The translations under genes were made by a program, and so were the position numbers. This document shows, piece after piece, positions 1 through 10,810 of a stretch of DNA of 64,000 nucleotides. This stretch comes from Codonopsis lanceolata (taxonomy: Eukaryota > Streptophyta > Magnoliopsida > Asterales > Campanulaceae): the NCBI GenBank assembly GCA_013146195.2, contig CM028384.1, positions 75,240,728 through 75,304,727 of the forward strand, written 5' to 3'. Under the pieces are notes generated by a model. That model ran no database searches. It was given only the letters and a program-made list of their open reading frames with translations, and was not told the origin of the DNA. Within the stretch, counting starts at the first letter, position 1; each line of letters opens with the position of its first letter.

Positions 1-1258
1 GGTGGATGAAGCTCTGATTCTCTGGTTCTTGTTGATCAAAAATGGCTGGAAGGGCTGAATGGTGGCTTATATACTTGCCAACAAAACCCCAATCCATGTG
101 AAGGAGGTTATTTGGCTTCTCAATGGCCAAGGCATGTGAGCCTTTGATAAGGAATGATCTAAGGGTCTAAAAGGGTCTTAGGAGAGTCAACAAAGAGGGC
201 TTCAAGTCACCAAGGACAGCCAAGGGCAAGGGCACAAGGGTCTTCAACCAAAACCCACTCAAAAGCTCACCAAACCAGATTCTGGCACAATGCGGTCGCT
301 TTCTTTTCTACCCATGCGATCGCAAGGGTCTGTTTTCAGATTCTGCACATTTTGATGTGCTCTCAGCATCTCAATGCGAGCCAGCCTCCAAAAACCAATG
401 CGACCGCGAGGTACATGACTTAAACTTGTCATAAACATATACTAAATGATCTCAAACTCAATGGCAACAATCCTAAGGTGTAACCCAACTCATAACAAGT
501 CGGAAACACACCTGAAACACATCCGAAACTTGTTAAAACATGGCTGGAACCACTCGACAAACGACCAACGAATCAAACACGAATCAAACACAACTTAATC
601 TAGGATAGAATGAACATGTATTAGGCTTGTTTAGACATGGTTATGGCTTGTATTCAAGGCCTAGAACTCAACCGAACATCTCTCGAGACGAAAAGAAGGC
701 AATACAAGCAATGATGAAAAATCACAAAACACAAACGAAGCAACGAAGCTTCTAAACTTCCAACCAAGCACACAACAGCTAAGATGAACATAATAAACCT
801 TAGATTCAAATTACTAAGACTCTCATGAGACTTATATAGGTGCTAACACGCTATGACGAACACTCGAAACATCAACAACAAGGCATGCAACGCATGGAAG
901 ACCATTACTCTATTATGACCTTAACCAACACAATGCAAGCAAGATATGAATGAGACGAAGTCTCTAGCATCTTAAGACATACCATAAACATGCTATAATG
1001 ATGTTATACATGTAAAGGGATTTGGGTTCTCACACTATGCGAGAAAACTCTCAACCGTGTCAAGTAACGAACAGTGTCGGTATACGACTTGTAACTTTAA
1101 CTAGTTAAAGTCTATGGAACATATGAAATTAAGGTATTGGCTCCTAGATAGCCTACCTACACAAATCAAGGTTCCTTCCTCAAGTTTAGTAAGTGAGGTC
1201 ACGGTTAAACGACAAGCAAAACGAGAAAGCCAAATACACGAAGGTTCGGGGTCTTACA
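1..1258 (-). mobile_element. Long LTR fragment (Tekay-like), truncated by the window edge
   Basis: This is a second copy of the long LTR at 46497-51040. The two align through the blocks at 10-290 and 560-890 here and 50005-50290 and 50680-51000 there. Both end in the same terminus, CGAAGGTTCGGGGTCTTACA. Read on the minus strand it starts TGTAAGACCCCG and has a conserved TATATAAG box (plus positions 66-73), so the element runs leftward. It carries about 310 bases near 900-1210 that the other copy lacks. Immediately right of 1258 the sequence becomes hAT transposase coding sequence, so the retroelement inserted into that gene. Tekay assignment is an inference from terminus and LTR length; no coding region is visible. 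Confidence 0.8.
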
Positions 1259-1882
1259 ATATGAATGTTGAATATGTTGATGCTCACAGACCTCGACATA
1301 GAAGACACGTTACTAACGATTTTCATTATCGTGTTGAATGTTTTTATGCCATTATGGATAAGCAACTTTTCGAGATTAATGATCGATTCAATGAGGTCAA
1401 TTTTGAGTTGCTTCTTTGTGTTGCTAGTTTGAATCCAAGTAATGATTTTCGTGATTTTAATACACCAGCATTGATAAGAATGACTCAAATTTATCCTCAT
1501 GACTTCTTAGTATTTGAGCGTATGACTATTAAGAATCAGCTAGAGACATATTATGGATGTGCAAACAGATGACAGATTCAGTCAATTGAAGGGGCTTGGT
1601 GATCTATATGCATTGCTAGTGCAAACAAACAAATATTTGTTGTACCCGTTGGTGTATCAACTTTTGAAGTTAGCGTTGCTTTTGCCTGTAGCAACAACAA
1701 GTGTAGAAAGATGTTTCTCAGCAATGAATATTGTCAAGACGGAATTGCGAAATCGAATGTGCGATCAATTTTTAAGTGACTCTCTTGTATGTTATATTGA
1801 AAAAGAGTTGTTTAATAGTGTTACAAATGATGATGTAATTAAGCGTTTTCAGAATATGAAAACGCGTAGGGAACAATTGTAA
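1259..1882 (+). pseudogene. hAT transposase, C-terminal part (ZMYM1/TTF-type)
   Basis: This is the C-terminal third of a hAT-superfamily transposase, the nuclear enzyme that cuts and pastes its own element. The first frame (to 1572) shows the conserved stretch with HYRVECFY and LLLCVASLNP. The second frame (1553-1882) carries the hAT dimerisation domain: YPLVYQLLKLALLLPVATTS, then VERCFSAMNIVKTELRNRM and a QNMKTRR tail. A two-base deletion near 1541-1556 separates the frames; restoring it would give the family's usual Q-L-E-T-Y-I-x-D-V linkage. The N-terminal part, including the zinc finger and the first catalytic residues, is cut off by the LTR ending at 1258. The apparent ATG at 1114 lies inside that LTR and is not the gene start. 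The gene is non-functional. Confidence 0.88.
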
Positions 1883-1928
1883 TTTCTAATGTTTTTATGT
1901 AATAGTTATAATTGTGAATCCACTTTAA

Positions 1929-1950
1929 AATTTTCTCGGATCCGCCACTG
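1929..1950 (+). repeat. Terminal inverted repeat (3' end) of the hAT element
   Basis: The sequence ends in TCGGATCCGCCACTG at 1950, whose reverse complement CAGTGGCGGATCC is a familiar terminus of plant hAT elements of the ZMYM1-like group. It lies about 70 bases after the transposase stop, as expected. The following eight bases (tatataaa) would be the target duplication, but the partner end is outside the window. Confidence 0.6.
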
Positions 1951-2190
1951 TATATAAACTATTTGTCTCCTTGGATTCTGTATTTAGTTTCCTTTTCAAT
2001 ACAAAGTTAATTGTATTACTTGCAGCTTTGGGGTGAGTATTTTAGAATTGAGTATAAATAAAACCTTTTTTTTTTTTTTTTAACATAAACAGCTTTGTGA
2101 TCTAGTATTTATCTGCCTAACGCAAATCTGGAAAGTAATCTTCTTTTGTTTAATTAATTTCTATATGTAATTAAAATATAAATACTTTTT

Positions 2191-2638
2191 AGTAGGGTGG
2201 TTAAATTCTATCTACTTCATTGATTTGCTAATTAAAAATCACCTACCAGAATTACAAATCGATCTTCAACCTGCTTATATTTATCTTTTTGTTGGACTGT
2301 AGTTGGTTGATTACTCTGTTTATATAAGCTTTACCAAATGGCGATTTAGCTTAGATTTCTTTGATTCTTCATACACTTACTTTTCGAATGTTGATTTCAC
2401 TTGAATAGTCCAAGTAGGGTGGTTCACTTCTATCTACTTAATTGATTTGCTAATTCAAAACCACCTACCTGAATTACAAATTGATCTTCAAGCTGCTTAT
2501 ATTTATCTCTTTGTTGGACTGTAGTTGGTTGATTACTCTGTTTAATTAAGCTTTACCAAATGGCGATTTCACTTAGATTTATTTGATTCTTCATACACTT
2601 ACTTTCCAAATGTTGATTTCACTTAAATAGTCAAAGTA
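2191..2638. repeat. Tandem duplication, two 222-bp units
   Basis: Both units start AGTAGGGTGG (2191 and 2413) and share long stretches such as TTTGTTGGACTGTAGTTGG and GAATGTTGATTTCACTT. They differ by scattered substitutions and a few indels. No coding frame spans them. The stretch 1951-2190 before them holds nothing I recognise. Confidence 0.85.
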
Positions 2639-2867
2639 GTTTTTTAAAAAACATAAACATGGAATTTGATTAAGGACTTTATTAAATAACATTTGATTCA
2701 TACTGAGGCTGCCTTTGAACATTAGGAAAATAACACACACTTTGTTAATAAAACATAAATTAAGTCGTTAATTAGATAAGTAAGATTTAACATGGAGCTT
2801 TACCAAGCACAAACAATTGAAACTAAGACAATGGGAAACATGTAATTTCATCCCTTACAAAAGAAGT

Positions 2868-3201
2868 AACAAACTACTCAAGCTAGATTCGCCATTTCAT
2901 TCTTTTCAGTCTCGCTTGTCAAAAAAGATGCAATCTTTTGATCCCACTGTTAGTTGATTTATCTTATCAATTGCTCCATCTTCAAAAGACACACAATAGA
3001 ATCATCTTATATTCGTCACTGCCTTCTACATCAGTAACAAACTACTCCAGCTAGATTCACCATTTCATTCCTTTCAGTCTCGCTTGTCAAAAAAGATGCA
3101 ATCTTTATCCCACTGTTAGTTGATGTATCTTATCAATTGCTCCATCTTCAAAAGACACACAAAAGAACCATCTTATATTCGTCACTGCCTTCTACATCAG
3201 T
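2868..3201. repeat. Tandem duplication, two 167-bp units
   Basis: The units start TAACAAACTACTC at 2868 and 3035 and share CAGTCTCGCTTGTC and TTATATTCGTCACTGCC. The second unit ends directly at the stop codon of the RPA-like gene on the minus strand, so the pair lies in that gene's 3' flank. The stretch 2640-2867 is AT-rich with no gene. Confidence 0.85.
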
Positions 3202-3203
3202 AC

Positions 3204-5475
3204 TCAATCCTTTTCAATCTTGACTTCAACTTTAGCCATCTTTTGATTTTCACTCCCACAGAACTCATCCAATAGTGATCTCTTTAATGTTGAGGCTACC
3301 ACACCATTAGAAATAGGAATCTTGGTTACCTTCTTGATAGGGGTTGTAGCATCCACAGTTGCTGGATTCAGCTGAATGAACTATAGAATGATCAGAATTA
3401 TTTTATTTTGTAATGAATGAAATTAAAAGTTATAACATATACCTCATGTAAGTCTCTCATTTCCGCAGCATCCATCCTTGGCAAGAAATCATAATCATCA
3501 AGTAGATGTCCAAAATAATTTTCAATTAGTTTTTCATCTCGTATGACTTTTATAACTTGATACACATCGTGATTAGCTCCGATCGCTTTCTCTAATCTGA
3601 ATCTTGAAGATAAACTTCTTGTCAACCAACGATTCAATTTCTGTTGGTATTATCTGTTCAATACATTCAATTAATTTTGTTAGTGTTTGTCTATCTAGTT
3701 ATGTAAATTCTTAATATGTACTTAATCTGCTCACCTGATCCGAATATTTGTTTTTGAGCGTCGTTGCTAATTCTCCTATTATTTCAGTGGATTATTTGTC
3801 CCATAGCAAGAAAGATGTGTTCCCTGTGTAATCGACCACACGCAGTTGAAGCTTGTACTTGTTTTACACATTCTTATTAGCAATACCAAACAATTACCAT
3901 TTAAAAAAAATAGTAATAATCTTTTTTCCAAAAAATCGCACCTTATTTTACCAATTGCATCAAAAAAGCCACATTCGTCACAATAAAATTTTCTAGCTGC
4001 TGGCGTCATTTTCTTAAGACAGCGAGTACATGCAATGTACCATCAATTGCTTCCTGAATCTATAAAATCTACCCTGCCGTAGACCCAATAGCTCCCAACC
4101 TATTGAAAATATTATTAAATATAAACTTTTAGATCGAAAACAAAATATGTAAAAGTTGTTAAAAAGAATTCAAATGAAAGTTACAATGCATAATTACCTC
4201 ATTGATCTCATATAGTTGCTATATTGTCCTAACCAGTTCCTGAGAGCCTTCAAATTCTTGAACTATAGATTGTCCTCCTTCTATTGATATGTTACTTATT
4301 GGCATGGTTGCTTTACTGTTCGAAATCAAACTATTACGGAATACCAACTGACATCAATACTTGTTTTAATTTATTATGTGTTTAAAGCTTATTTACTTAT
4401 ATCGTTATCGTTAATCTAAATAATAACAAAATTATTAGCACGTACCAGTTACGAAAATCTGCTATTTCTTCTATTTCACCATTAATAACGACTTTGCTAA
4501 CATAGAACGTGTTTGATATTCTAACCACATCGCGAAACTTCCTTGCGCGACACATTTGGAGGAGAATTATGACAGACTCATCAACAATTTCAGCTAATTT
4601 ATTCATTAGCATATCAACATATTCCCCCCACAATGTGCACGACAATGTTTTTCCACTGCAACCAAATAAAAAATTCAATATTTTAATTATGGGGAATAGA
4701 AAATTGGTTGATCATCACATATATAGATTTAATTGACTTAACTCAGAATCTTCTAAAACAATGTCTATCATTTTTGCTTGTCGCCCCGCTAACTCTTTTT
4801 GTTGTGGTGAGTTTCTTGCTGTAAGCTTCCCTATTACATCTTCACAACATTGTAGAACAAAATATATTAGAAACTGTGTAATAAATTCATAAATATTAAC
4901 TGATTTCCAGAATGAACTTACCAATCAATAGTGACTCATCAACTTCATCTATGTTGGAAAAATATTCAAACGGCTTAAGATCATAAATTTTAACTGGGAA
5001 TTTCTGATCAAAAATTTCTGTCACCAATGTTTTGCCAAGAAACATGATTTTATACTTCTCATTTGTAGTTTTAAACTTCATTATGTTGTCAGCCACAACA
5101 AAATCCTTAATAGCATACAAATGATTTTGTTTCAGAATGGATTTGAATTTACCTACGTGCTGTTGCTTGATAGTTGCGTGAATTCTGGAACACTGCATGA
5201 AGAAAGTGAATGAATTAAAAAAGGTATCACAATCGAATTAAAAATATTGAAAGGAAACAGGAATATGAATGTTTACCTCCTTGTCATGAAAGATGCACTC
5301 TAAACTGTAAAATTGTAGCATTGTCATTGAACGTTGGCACATTATAAATGTGCGCTAGTCGGACTTTCTGTACTCATTCAATCTTCGATGGGTTCAAATC
5401 GTGTATCATGCTGAAAAACAAAGGCTTTTTTTCAGATTTGCTGGGTATTTTGAATCTTGGATGCACTGAAGCCAT
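3204..5475 (-). pseudogene. RPA70-like single-stranded DNA-binding protein, decayed multi-exon gene
   Basis: Homologous to the large subunit of replication protein A, which binds single-stranded DNA in the nucleus through OB folds and a zinc ribbon. Reading leftward: ATG at 5475; a first OB-fold part with MIHDLNPSKIE then VRLAHIYNVPTF (to 5270); IHATIKQQHVGKFKSIL (5180-4925); DVIGKLTARNSPQQKELAGRQ (4840-4740); CTLWGEYVDML and VVRISNTFYVSK (4660-4440); GGQSIVQEFEGSQELV (about 4300-4200); a zinc ribbon C-x2-C...C-x2-C with CTRC and CDECG (4060-3980); LRVVDYTGNTSFLLWDK (about 3850-3790); DKKFIFKIQI (about 3620); and a C-terminal exon 3371-3204 ending EVKIEKD. Several introns have GT-AG borders, for example 3442-3372. 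Decay: TGA after PSKIE, a one-base insertion near 5298, TAA after LLWDK and a frameshift in the last OB fold. Similar RPA-like genes occur as dispersed plant paralogues and in Helitrons; I see no Helitron ends here. Confidence 0.85.
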
Positions 5476-5514
5476 TGTTGGTGAGGAAGGAAGGAAGAGG
5501 TGTATTTATAGTGA

Positions 5515-5830
5515 CCAAGCTTGGCATTCATCTGGTTTTGCTCACATCTTTCAAGACAAAAAAATTTCAAATTTATAATGATTACATTGTAAACTTTTTT
5601 TAAGCCAATGAAATTGCATGCAGGTCACTTCTGTTTTATTTTGAAGATCTGAGGAAAACTGCTGGAAGCTTTCCCTCGGTTATCCCAACTTGGAATTTTC
5701 AAAAGCAATACATCAAGCTTGGCCTCCAGCTGGTTTTGATCACATCTTTGAAGACAATATTATTTCAAATTTATAATGATTGCATTGCAAACTTTTTTTA
5801 AGCCTATGAAATTGCATGCAGGTCACTTCA
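5515..5830. repeat. Diverged tandem duplication upstream of the RPA-like gene
   Basis: The block CAAATTTATAATGATT...ACTTTTTTTAAGCC...GAAATTGCATGCAGGTCACTTC occurs near 5565-5638 and again near 5767-5828, a period of about 198 bases. A second motif, TTTCCCTCGGTTATCCCAAC, also appears twice (about 5670 and 5837). The region 5880-6180 beyond it is AT-rich with no recognisable feature. Confidence 0.75.
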
Positions 5831-6187
5831 GCAAGCTTTCCCTCGGTTATCCCAACTTGGAATTTTCAGAAGCAATATAATAAGCTTTGCAAATTGTATC
5901 TTTTGTAGTTGTTTCTATTCTGTTTATCTGTTGTCTTTTCAATGTAAGCCACTTTATGATTGAAAATTTGGCTGTATATGATTTGTTTTATTAGTGAATT
6001 AAACAAACTGCATACTCAAACACCTCAAAACAATGGACAAACATTAATGTGGGCCACACGGTTTTGTATTACATTTGGGTTGAGTTTAAATTATTACATA
6101 TTTAACCCTGACTAACTACAAATATTACTTTCTACTTTTAGAAAAGTGGTTTTGGCTGGAAGTTTCTTGAAAATGAATACTTTCTTG

Positions 6188-6189
<2 letters not shown>

Positions 6190-6273
<84 letters not shown>

Positions 6274-6356
6274 GATTGTAAATTTTTCTTCTCCTCCCTT
6301 CTTCTTCTTCTTCTTCTTCTTCTTCTTCTTCTTCTTCTTCTTCTTCTTCTTCTTTT
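6190..6356. repeat. (TA)n and (CTT)n microsatellites
   Basis: A pure TA run (about 6190-6266) is followed by a CTT run (about 6299-6356). Apparent open frames over these runs are low-complexity artefacts. Such tracts are often length-variable. Confidence 0.97.
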
Positions 6357-7010
6357 CCATTGTCGTTTTGAATTTATTCGTCCGCAAAAAAAATGTATGA
6401 AAAGGAAAAAGAGTGGGGGAGTTGGGTGGTAAAAAAAACGATGGTTACTACCGACGAAAATAGATTGAATCATAGTGTTTGTGTGATTTAAAATAAATTT
6501 ACTTTAGTGTTTTGTGTTGTTATACATGTAAACTATTCGATGAAATGTCTAAATATAATTTTTTTTGTTCTTTGATATCTTTTTGAATTTTAATGCATCA
6601 ATTTTGAATCAAAATGCATTATTTGTGAATCGTGATGTATGAGTTTGGAATTGGGATACATGAAAGATACATATAAATTTCAATCATTTGTTGATTGTGT
6701 AGTGAAAAGAAGGTAGATTAAGGTCTGCATGCATAATGATTTTGCATTACAATGCATCAATTGTTCTTCGTGAAGCAAAAATTGATTAGATAATTAAAAT
6801 TGATGTATCGCAATACAAAATTGGATTATGTAATTAAAACTGATGCATCGCGATGCAAAATTGGATTAGATAATTAAAATCGATTCAATTTAAATTGATG
6901 CATTGTGATGCATTTGAGTGAGTGATTCTAGTGCGGCTTAAGGGTATCATAGTTTTTTTCCCCAAAAAGTGTTTTTTTTTTCGATTGAAAAAAGAGGGAC
7001 TTGAGGAGTT
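6357..7010. repeat. Dispersed ATGCATC-rich repeat, copy 1
   Basis: The stretch contains repeated near-palindromes of the type TGATGCATCGCGATGCA (6785-6915) and a conserved tail, TTAAGGGTATCATAG, then CCCCAAAAAGTG and a T-rich run (6940-6985). The same order of motifs recurs near 43340-44265, 53060-53330 and 60145-60370. The left part shares GATGGTTACTAC with the copy at 43455. I see no coding capacity. It is likely a non-autonomous DNA transposon family. The interval 7011-7198 holds nothing I recognise. Confidence 0.6.
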
Positions 7011-7198
7011 ATAAAGTTGGGAAAATGGACCGGCTTGAATTTACCCCTTGTATTTTAAGAAAAAAATGTACATAAATTATATAAACCTACTTTAAGATGA
7101 GAATCAACATAAATGATATCAGCGGGATTGAAATCCATTGAGAAAACGAGAGAGAGGGAGGAATAAGAAAAGTTTCGAGAGTAAAATGGTAGATAATG

Positions 7199-8354
7199 TG
7201 TGAGAACCCCGTTCCGCGATGCCCGTCGTCCATGTGTGAAAATGATGACGTGCCTTAAGAAATATAAGAGCGCGTGGAATGCATCCGGTCTCATTGTGGA
7301 CTCTAAATGTTTGTATACAGAGTCGACACCTCTATTTTAAGGTTAAACAGAGAAAAACCAGTTATTCCATAAAATGTGTAGGTTCGGAGGCTAGGTTACG
7401 AGTTGCGAAGGGGTTAGACACCCAACTCGCCCTTTCGGTCTTGTTTTGGGGTTTAAATAAATTAACATGATTTACAACGTTTAATCTAGAAAATGTATTA
7501 TATATATATATACAAATGGAAAATAACATTGCTTTGTATTTTAATGTTATTTGAGCATGACAACGACTATATGTGTATTTACACCTAAATATCAACAATA
7601 TATAGTATATACTGGGTCAGACATTCATGCTACAAGAGGTAAGTACCAATTTACCGTCTTTCCCTTTAATATAAATAATGTATAATATTAATGTTATGCA
7701 TGCGATGTAAATAGTATTATAATTAGACAATATATGTTAAATAATATATAATGAAAATAAAAGAATTATGCATGCTTATATATACGCCTAGGCTTTAGCC
7801 CACTAGGCGTTCGAAAACTTCAAGTGTGCCCCCTATCCTTCCAAGAAAGGGAGTCTTTTTTATGAGTATGAATATGAGTATGAGTATGAGTATGAGTATG
7901 AGTATGAGTATGAGTATGAGTATGTGTATGGGTATGAGTATGAGTATGGATATGAGTATGTGATCGGCTTGCCGTGGGAGGGGGGGGGTAAAGACTGAAT
8001 CTTCAAATGGCTCGCTACGGGGTGCAGAGAGAGGAGGCTTTCTTCTTCTTCTTCTTCGGCAGAGGAGGCTTCGGGAAGGCAATATGCGTAAAGGAGGGGG
8101 GAGCATGGAGCGGCTCCATCATGTGGGGAGTGGCACCATGGGCTTTGGAGCAGCTCCATGTGTATTTTCACGGCCAAATTGAACTTGTAGGCCTTTCATG
8201 TTATGGTGTTATGCTTGTATTTAATGTTCATTAAGTGCAGTTAACTGAAACACTAACGGAAAGTAATATTTGTTTATCCAATAAATTTATAAAATATATG
8301 TTATCATCATTATAGGATATTATATCGCAGTGGTACGAAATTGGGGTGTCTACG
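7199..8354 (-). mobile_element. Solo LTR of a Tat-lineage Ty3/gypsy element
   Basis: The ends match those of the LTR at 25580-26965: left TGTGAGAACCCCGTTCCG, right AAATTGGGGTGTCTACG (expected final A is G). Inside, AAACAGAGAAAAACCA and the GGTTCGGAGGCTA / GGGGTTAG / CTCGCCCTTTCGGTC blocks match 25735-25815. It is flanked by a perfect five-base duplication TAATG (7194-7198 and 8355-8359), so it is a completed insertion reduced to one LTR by recombination. Read on the minus strand it begins YGTAGACACCCC. It contains a (TATGAG)n tract and a GC-rich stretch of its own. Confidence 0.88.
7861..7962. repeat. (TATGAG)n hexanucleotide tandem repeat
   Basis: About 16 near-perfect copies of a six-base unit lie within the solo LTR. 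Any reading frame across it gives a two-residue repeat such as Tyr-Ser, which is a by-product of the period and not a gene. Confidence 0.95.
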
Positions 8355-8519
8355 TAATGGGAATTGTTTTGGTTGGTGAATTGGTTAGAGAGAGAGAGAG
8401 AGAGAGAGAGAGAGTAAATGTCATGAAAAAGTTTTTTTGTTCAAAATGGCAAATTAGTAATTAAACATTTAAGAGGGTGTTACGTTTAATGTTTTTGACT
8501 CTATATATATATATATATA

Positions 8520-9243
8520 CTAGTCTTTGTGCCCGTGCCTATGGCACGGCGCGAATAGGGGAGGATGTCAGTACTGGAAGGTGTCAATATTTAAATAAAT
8601 CAATATATGTTTTAATCATGTTTCAAAAAAGTCTAAAATAACAAATTGAAAATTAAGACCTCCCGATAATCAATTAAAACATTATGATCATTCAACGGTG
8701 GAAAAAAAATTAAAAATTTTATTTGTAATTTTAAAAAGAATATGTATAACCATTAATTGGGAATTCTTCCAATTTTTTATGTTATTAAGACCACTCTAAA
8801 AGATAAACTGTTTTTATTTTATTTTTTTAAAAAATAGAATAAGTAATAATATGTATAATTACTAATTTGGAATTCTTCCGATTTTTTATGTTGTTAATAA
8901 TATGTATAAAATATAAAACACGTGAGCTTTGAATAGTCAAATCAGGGTCATAAAGAGTTTGTTCATTATTAAACAAATAAAAGAAAAAAAATTAAAAAGA
9001 AAAGAGGGGAAAAGAGTGGAAGTTGGAGATGGGAGAAGTGGAGGAGTTGGAGAGGGGTTGCATAACTACCGGAAGTTGGAGATGGGAGAAGTGGGGGAGT
9101 TGGAAAGGGGTTGCACAACTACCCTTCGCACATGTGAAATCTAGAGTAAATTGGGACCGTAGGATATTGGTAAATGAATTGATCTCAGCCGGTACTTATC
9201 TCTACTCAATTGCACATGTGTTTTCCAAGATGTTTTATAATAT

Positions 9244-9246
<3 letters not shown>
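8520..9246 (-). mobile_element. Non-autonomous Helitron
   Basis: On the minus strand the element starts TCTATATTATAAAA (plus 9246 leftward), the same 5' end as the Helitron at 56973. It ends in a hairpin followed by CTAG at plus 8520. The hairpin is CCGTGCC-TAT-GGCACGG (plus 8533-8549), a seven-base stem. The flanking bases are A on the 5' side and T on the 3' side, matching Helitron insertion between A and T without target duplication. There is no Rep/helicase coding. Both flanks are TA-microsatellite sequence. Confidence 0.82.
9018..9123. repeat. Two 53-bp tandem units inside the Helitron
   Basis: GGAAGTTGGAGATGGGAGAA begins both units (9018 and 9071), and both end GTTGCAYAACTACC. The copies differ by only a few bases. 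Confidence 0.9.
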
Positions 9247-9291
<45 letters not shown>

Positions 9292-9310
9292 ATATATATA
9301 TATATATATA
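9247..9310. repeat. (TA)n tract between Helitron and LTR element
   Basis: A TA run with one C interruption abuts the Helitron 5' end on the left and the 5' LTR on the right. The run continues on the far side of the LTR element at 16075-16127 and on the far side of the Helitron at about 8502-8519, so it is best read as one original microsatellite split twice. Confidence 0.9.
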
Positions 9311-9768
9311 TGATGTGCACCAAAATAATGGGTCCGAAAAGATAGCTCAATAGAGTTCTTCAAAATTATACTTTAAAGATTTGGCCAAACCCGTATCCAG
9401 AAGAAGGCCTGAGCCCGTATCAAAAGGAGGGCAGAGGCCCAATAACATACCAAATGTACACCATACATAAAAGAGAAAACTTCATCCTGAAGAGGGACCA
9501 GCCTCTTTTTCTCCCAACAAAGGGGGCTCTCTCAAGCTCTCTCTCTCTTCCTCACGGTCAGATATCCAAACATAAACACCACTTCCATTTGATATATCAC
9601 TCTCTTATATATTATACTGATTATCACACTGGAGGGTTTTGGGGGGACACCCCCACCCACTCACGGTGCTCTATTTTTGCAAACTAAACAGCCAGATATC
9701 CATCTGACGACATCACGGACCAGTCACGGACGACGAGGCATTCGACACCCCCTCTCGTGGCGTGATCA
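9311..9768 (+). repeat. 5' LTR of the LARD-like element
   Basis: It is nearly identical to 15616-16074. Compared with the right LTR, its TATA region is mutated (CATACATAAAAG instead of CATATATAAAGG), so this copy's promoter is probably weak. Confidence 0.92.
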
Positions 9769-9770
9769 AG

Positions 9771-9788
9771 TGGTTCCATTGCCAGGAA
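9771..9788 (+). other. Primer-binding site, degenerate tRNA-Asp type
   Basis: TGGTTCCATTGCCAGGAA lies two bases after the 5' LTR. It resembles the tRNA-Asp primer site used by some plant gypsy elements (TGGCGCCGTTGCCGGGGA, recalled), and most differences are C-to-T or G-to-A as expected from methylcytosine decay. The assignment is an inference from similarity. Confidence 0.55.
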
Positions 9789-10810
9789 TTGAGTTCTATT
9801 TTGTTTTCATATAGTCGCAGCCTCCGTTGACAACCGGGGGAGGTTCGAGTCGTCGGAATCCACCATAGAAAATAAGATACTTAGTGTCAACTTGGGTTCA
9901 GAGTGGTCGGGAAAGGACACGGAACAGAAAACAAAAACCACCAGGTGGCGCGCCTTGACTGGACGAGTTCAAGGCCACCAAAATCGCCGACAACCGAGTC
10001 CAAATGCTTCTCCACGCACCACTCCAACCTATCGGAGGCGAAGATGAACAATGACACACCGACAGTTTTTCTGCATAACAGAAACGCCACATACCGGTGC
10101 TAAATAACTGCCATCTAACCTCCCAGGCTCCGCCACGCGCCATCGAAAGTTTCTTGAAGCGGTAGTACATAATGATGCGCCGTCAGAGCTCCGGCCAAAC
10201 AAATCTACACCGTTCTGAAGTTAAATCAGAAAAGTAGCACCATCATAAAATGTGATATGAAAAAACCGAGTTCAATGTTACCGCTGACGCCTTAAACGGA
10301 TCAACCACACTCCTCTACGTGCCGTCTGAAGCGGCTGGTTGATGGGACGCACATCACCCGCCGACCACACTTTGAGGAGTTAGATCTGACGCGCCAACAA
10401 AGCACACCATGCTGGAATTCGAACAGAAAACAACACTACCAGGAGCTACATATTGAGAAGATGAGCTCAACGCCACCAAAAACATGAAAAACGGAGTTGT
10501 AATGAGCCTCCAATTGCCACCTAAGGCCACAGTGGGCATTGAGATGACGAACTCGGTTGCACAAAAATTACGAAGAACGGAGGGGTCATGCGTTGTCACA
10601 CGCCGTTAGAAGTCGATGGAGCCTCTACTGCCGTTGCAAGTATCCAAGACTTACAGACTAATTGGATTTGAGGCGATGATGGAGACCAGTCAGTGAGTGC
10701 CTCTTCTGACCTCTGTTACTTCACGTACAAATGCCAGCTCTATTATCGTCGGTTTCCTCCAACTCTCAGGTTTTGTCTTTCTGACTATACCCTCCTTTTC
10801 ACTTAATTTG

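Noticed and set aside
1114..1258. ATG at 1114 as the start of the hAT transposase
   Set aside because: Positions up to 1258 belong to the inserted LTR, so the first 48 residues are not transposase.
6112..6473. Minus-strand open frames of poly-Lys, poly-Arg and Tyr-Ile repeats
   Set aside because: They are translations of the (CTT)n and (TA)n microsatellites and have no gene features.
7795..8177. Open frames with Ser-Tyr or Ile-Leu repeats
   Set aside because: They read the (TATGAG)n tract inside a solo LTR.
9903..10599. Overlapping frames of 66-90 residues at the start of the LARD interior, considered as gag
   Set aside because: They lie on both strands, are short, and show no gag motif or zinc knuckle.
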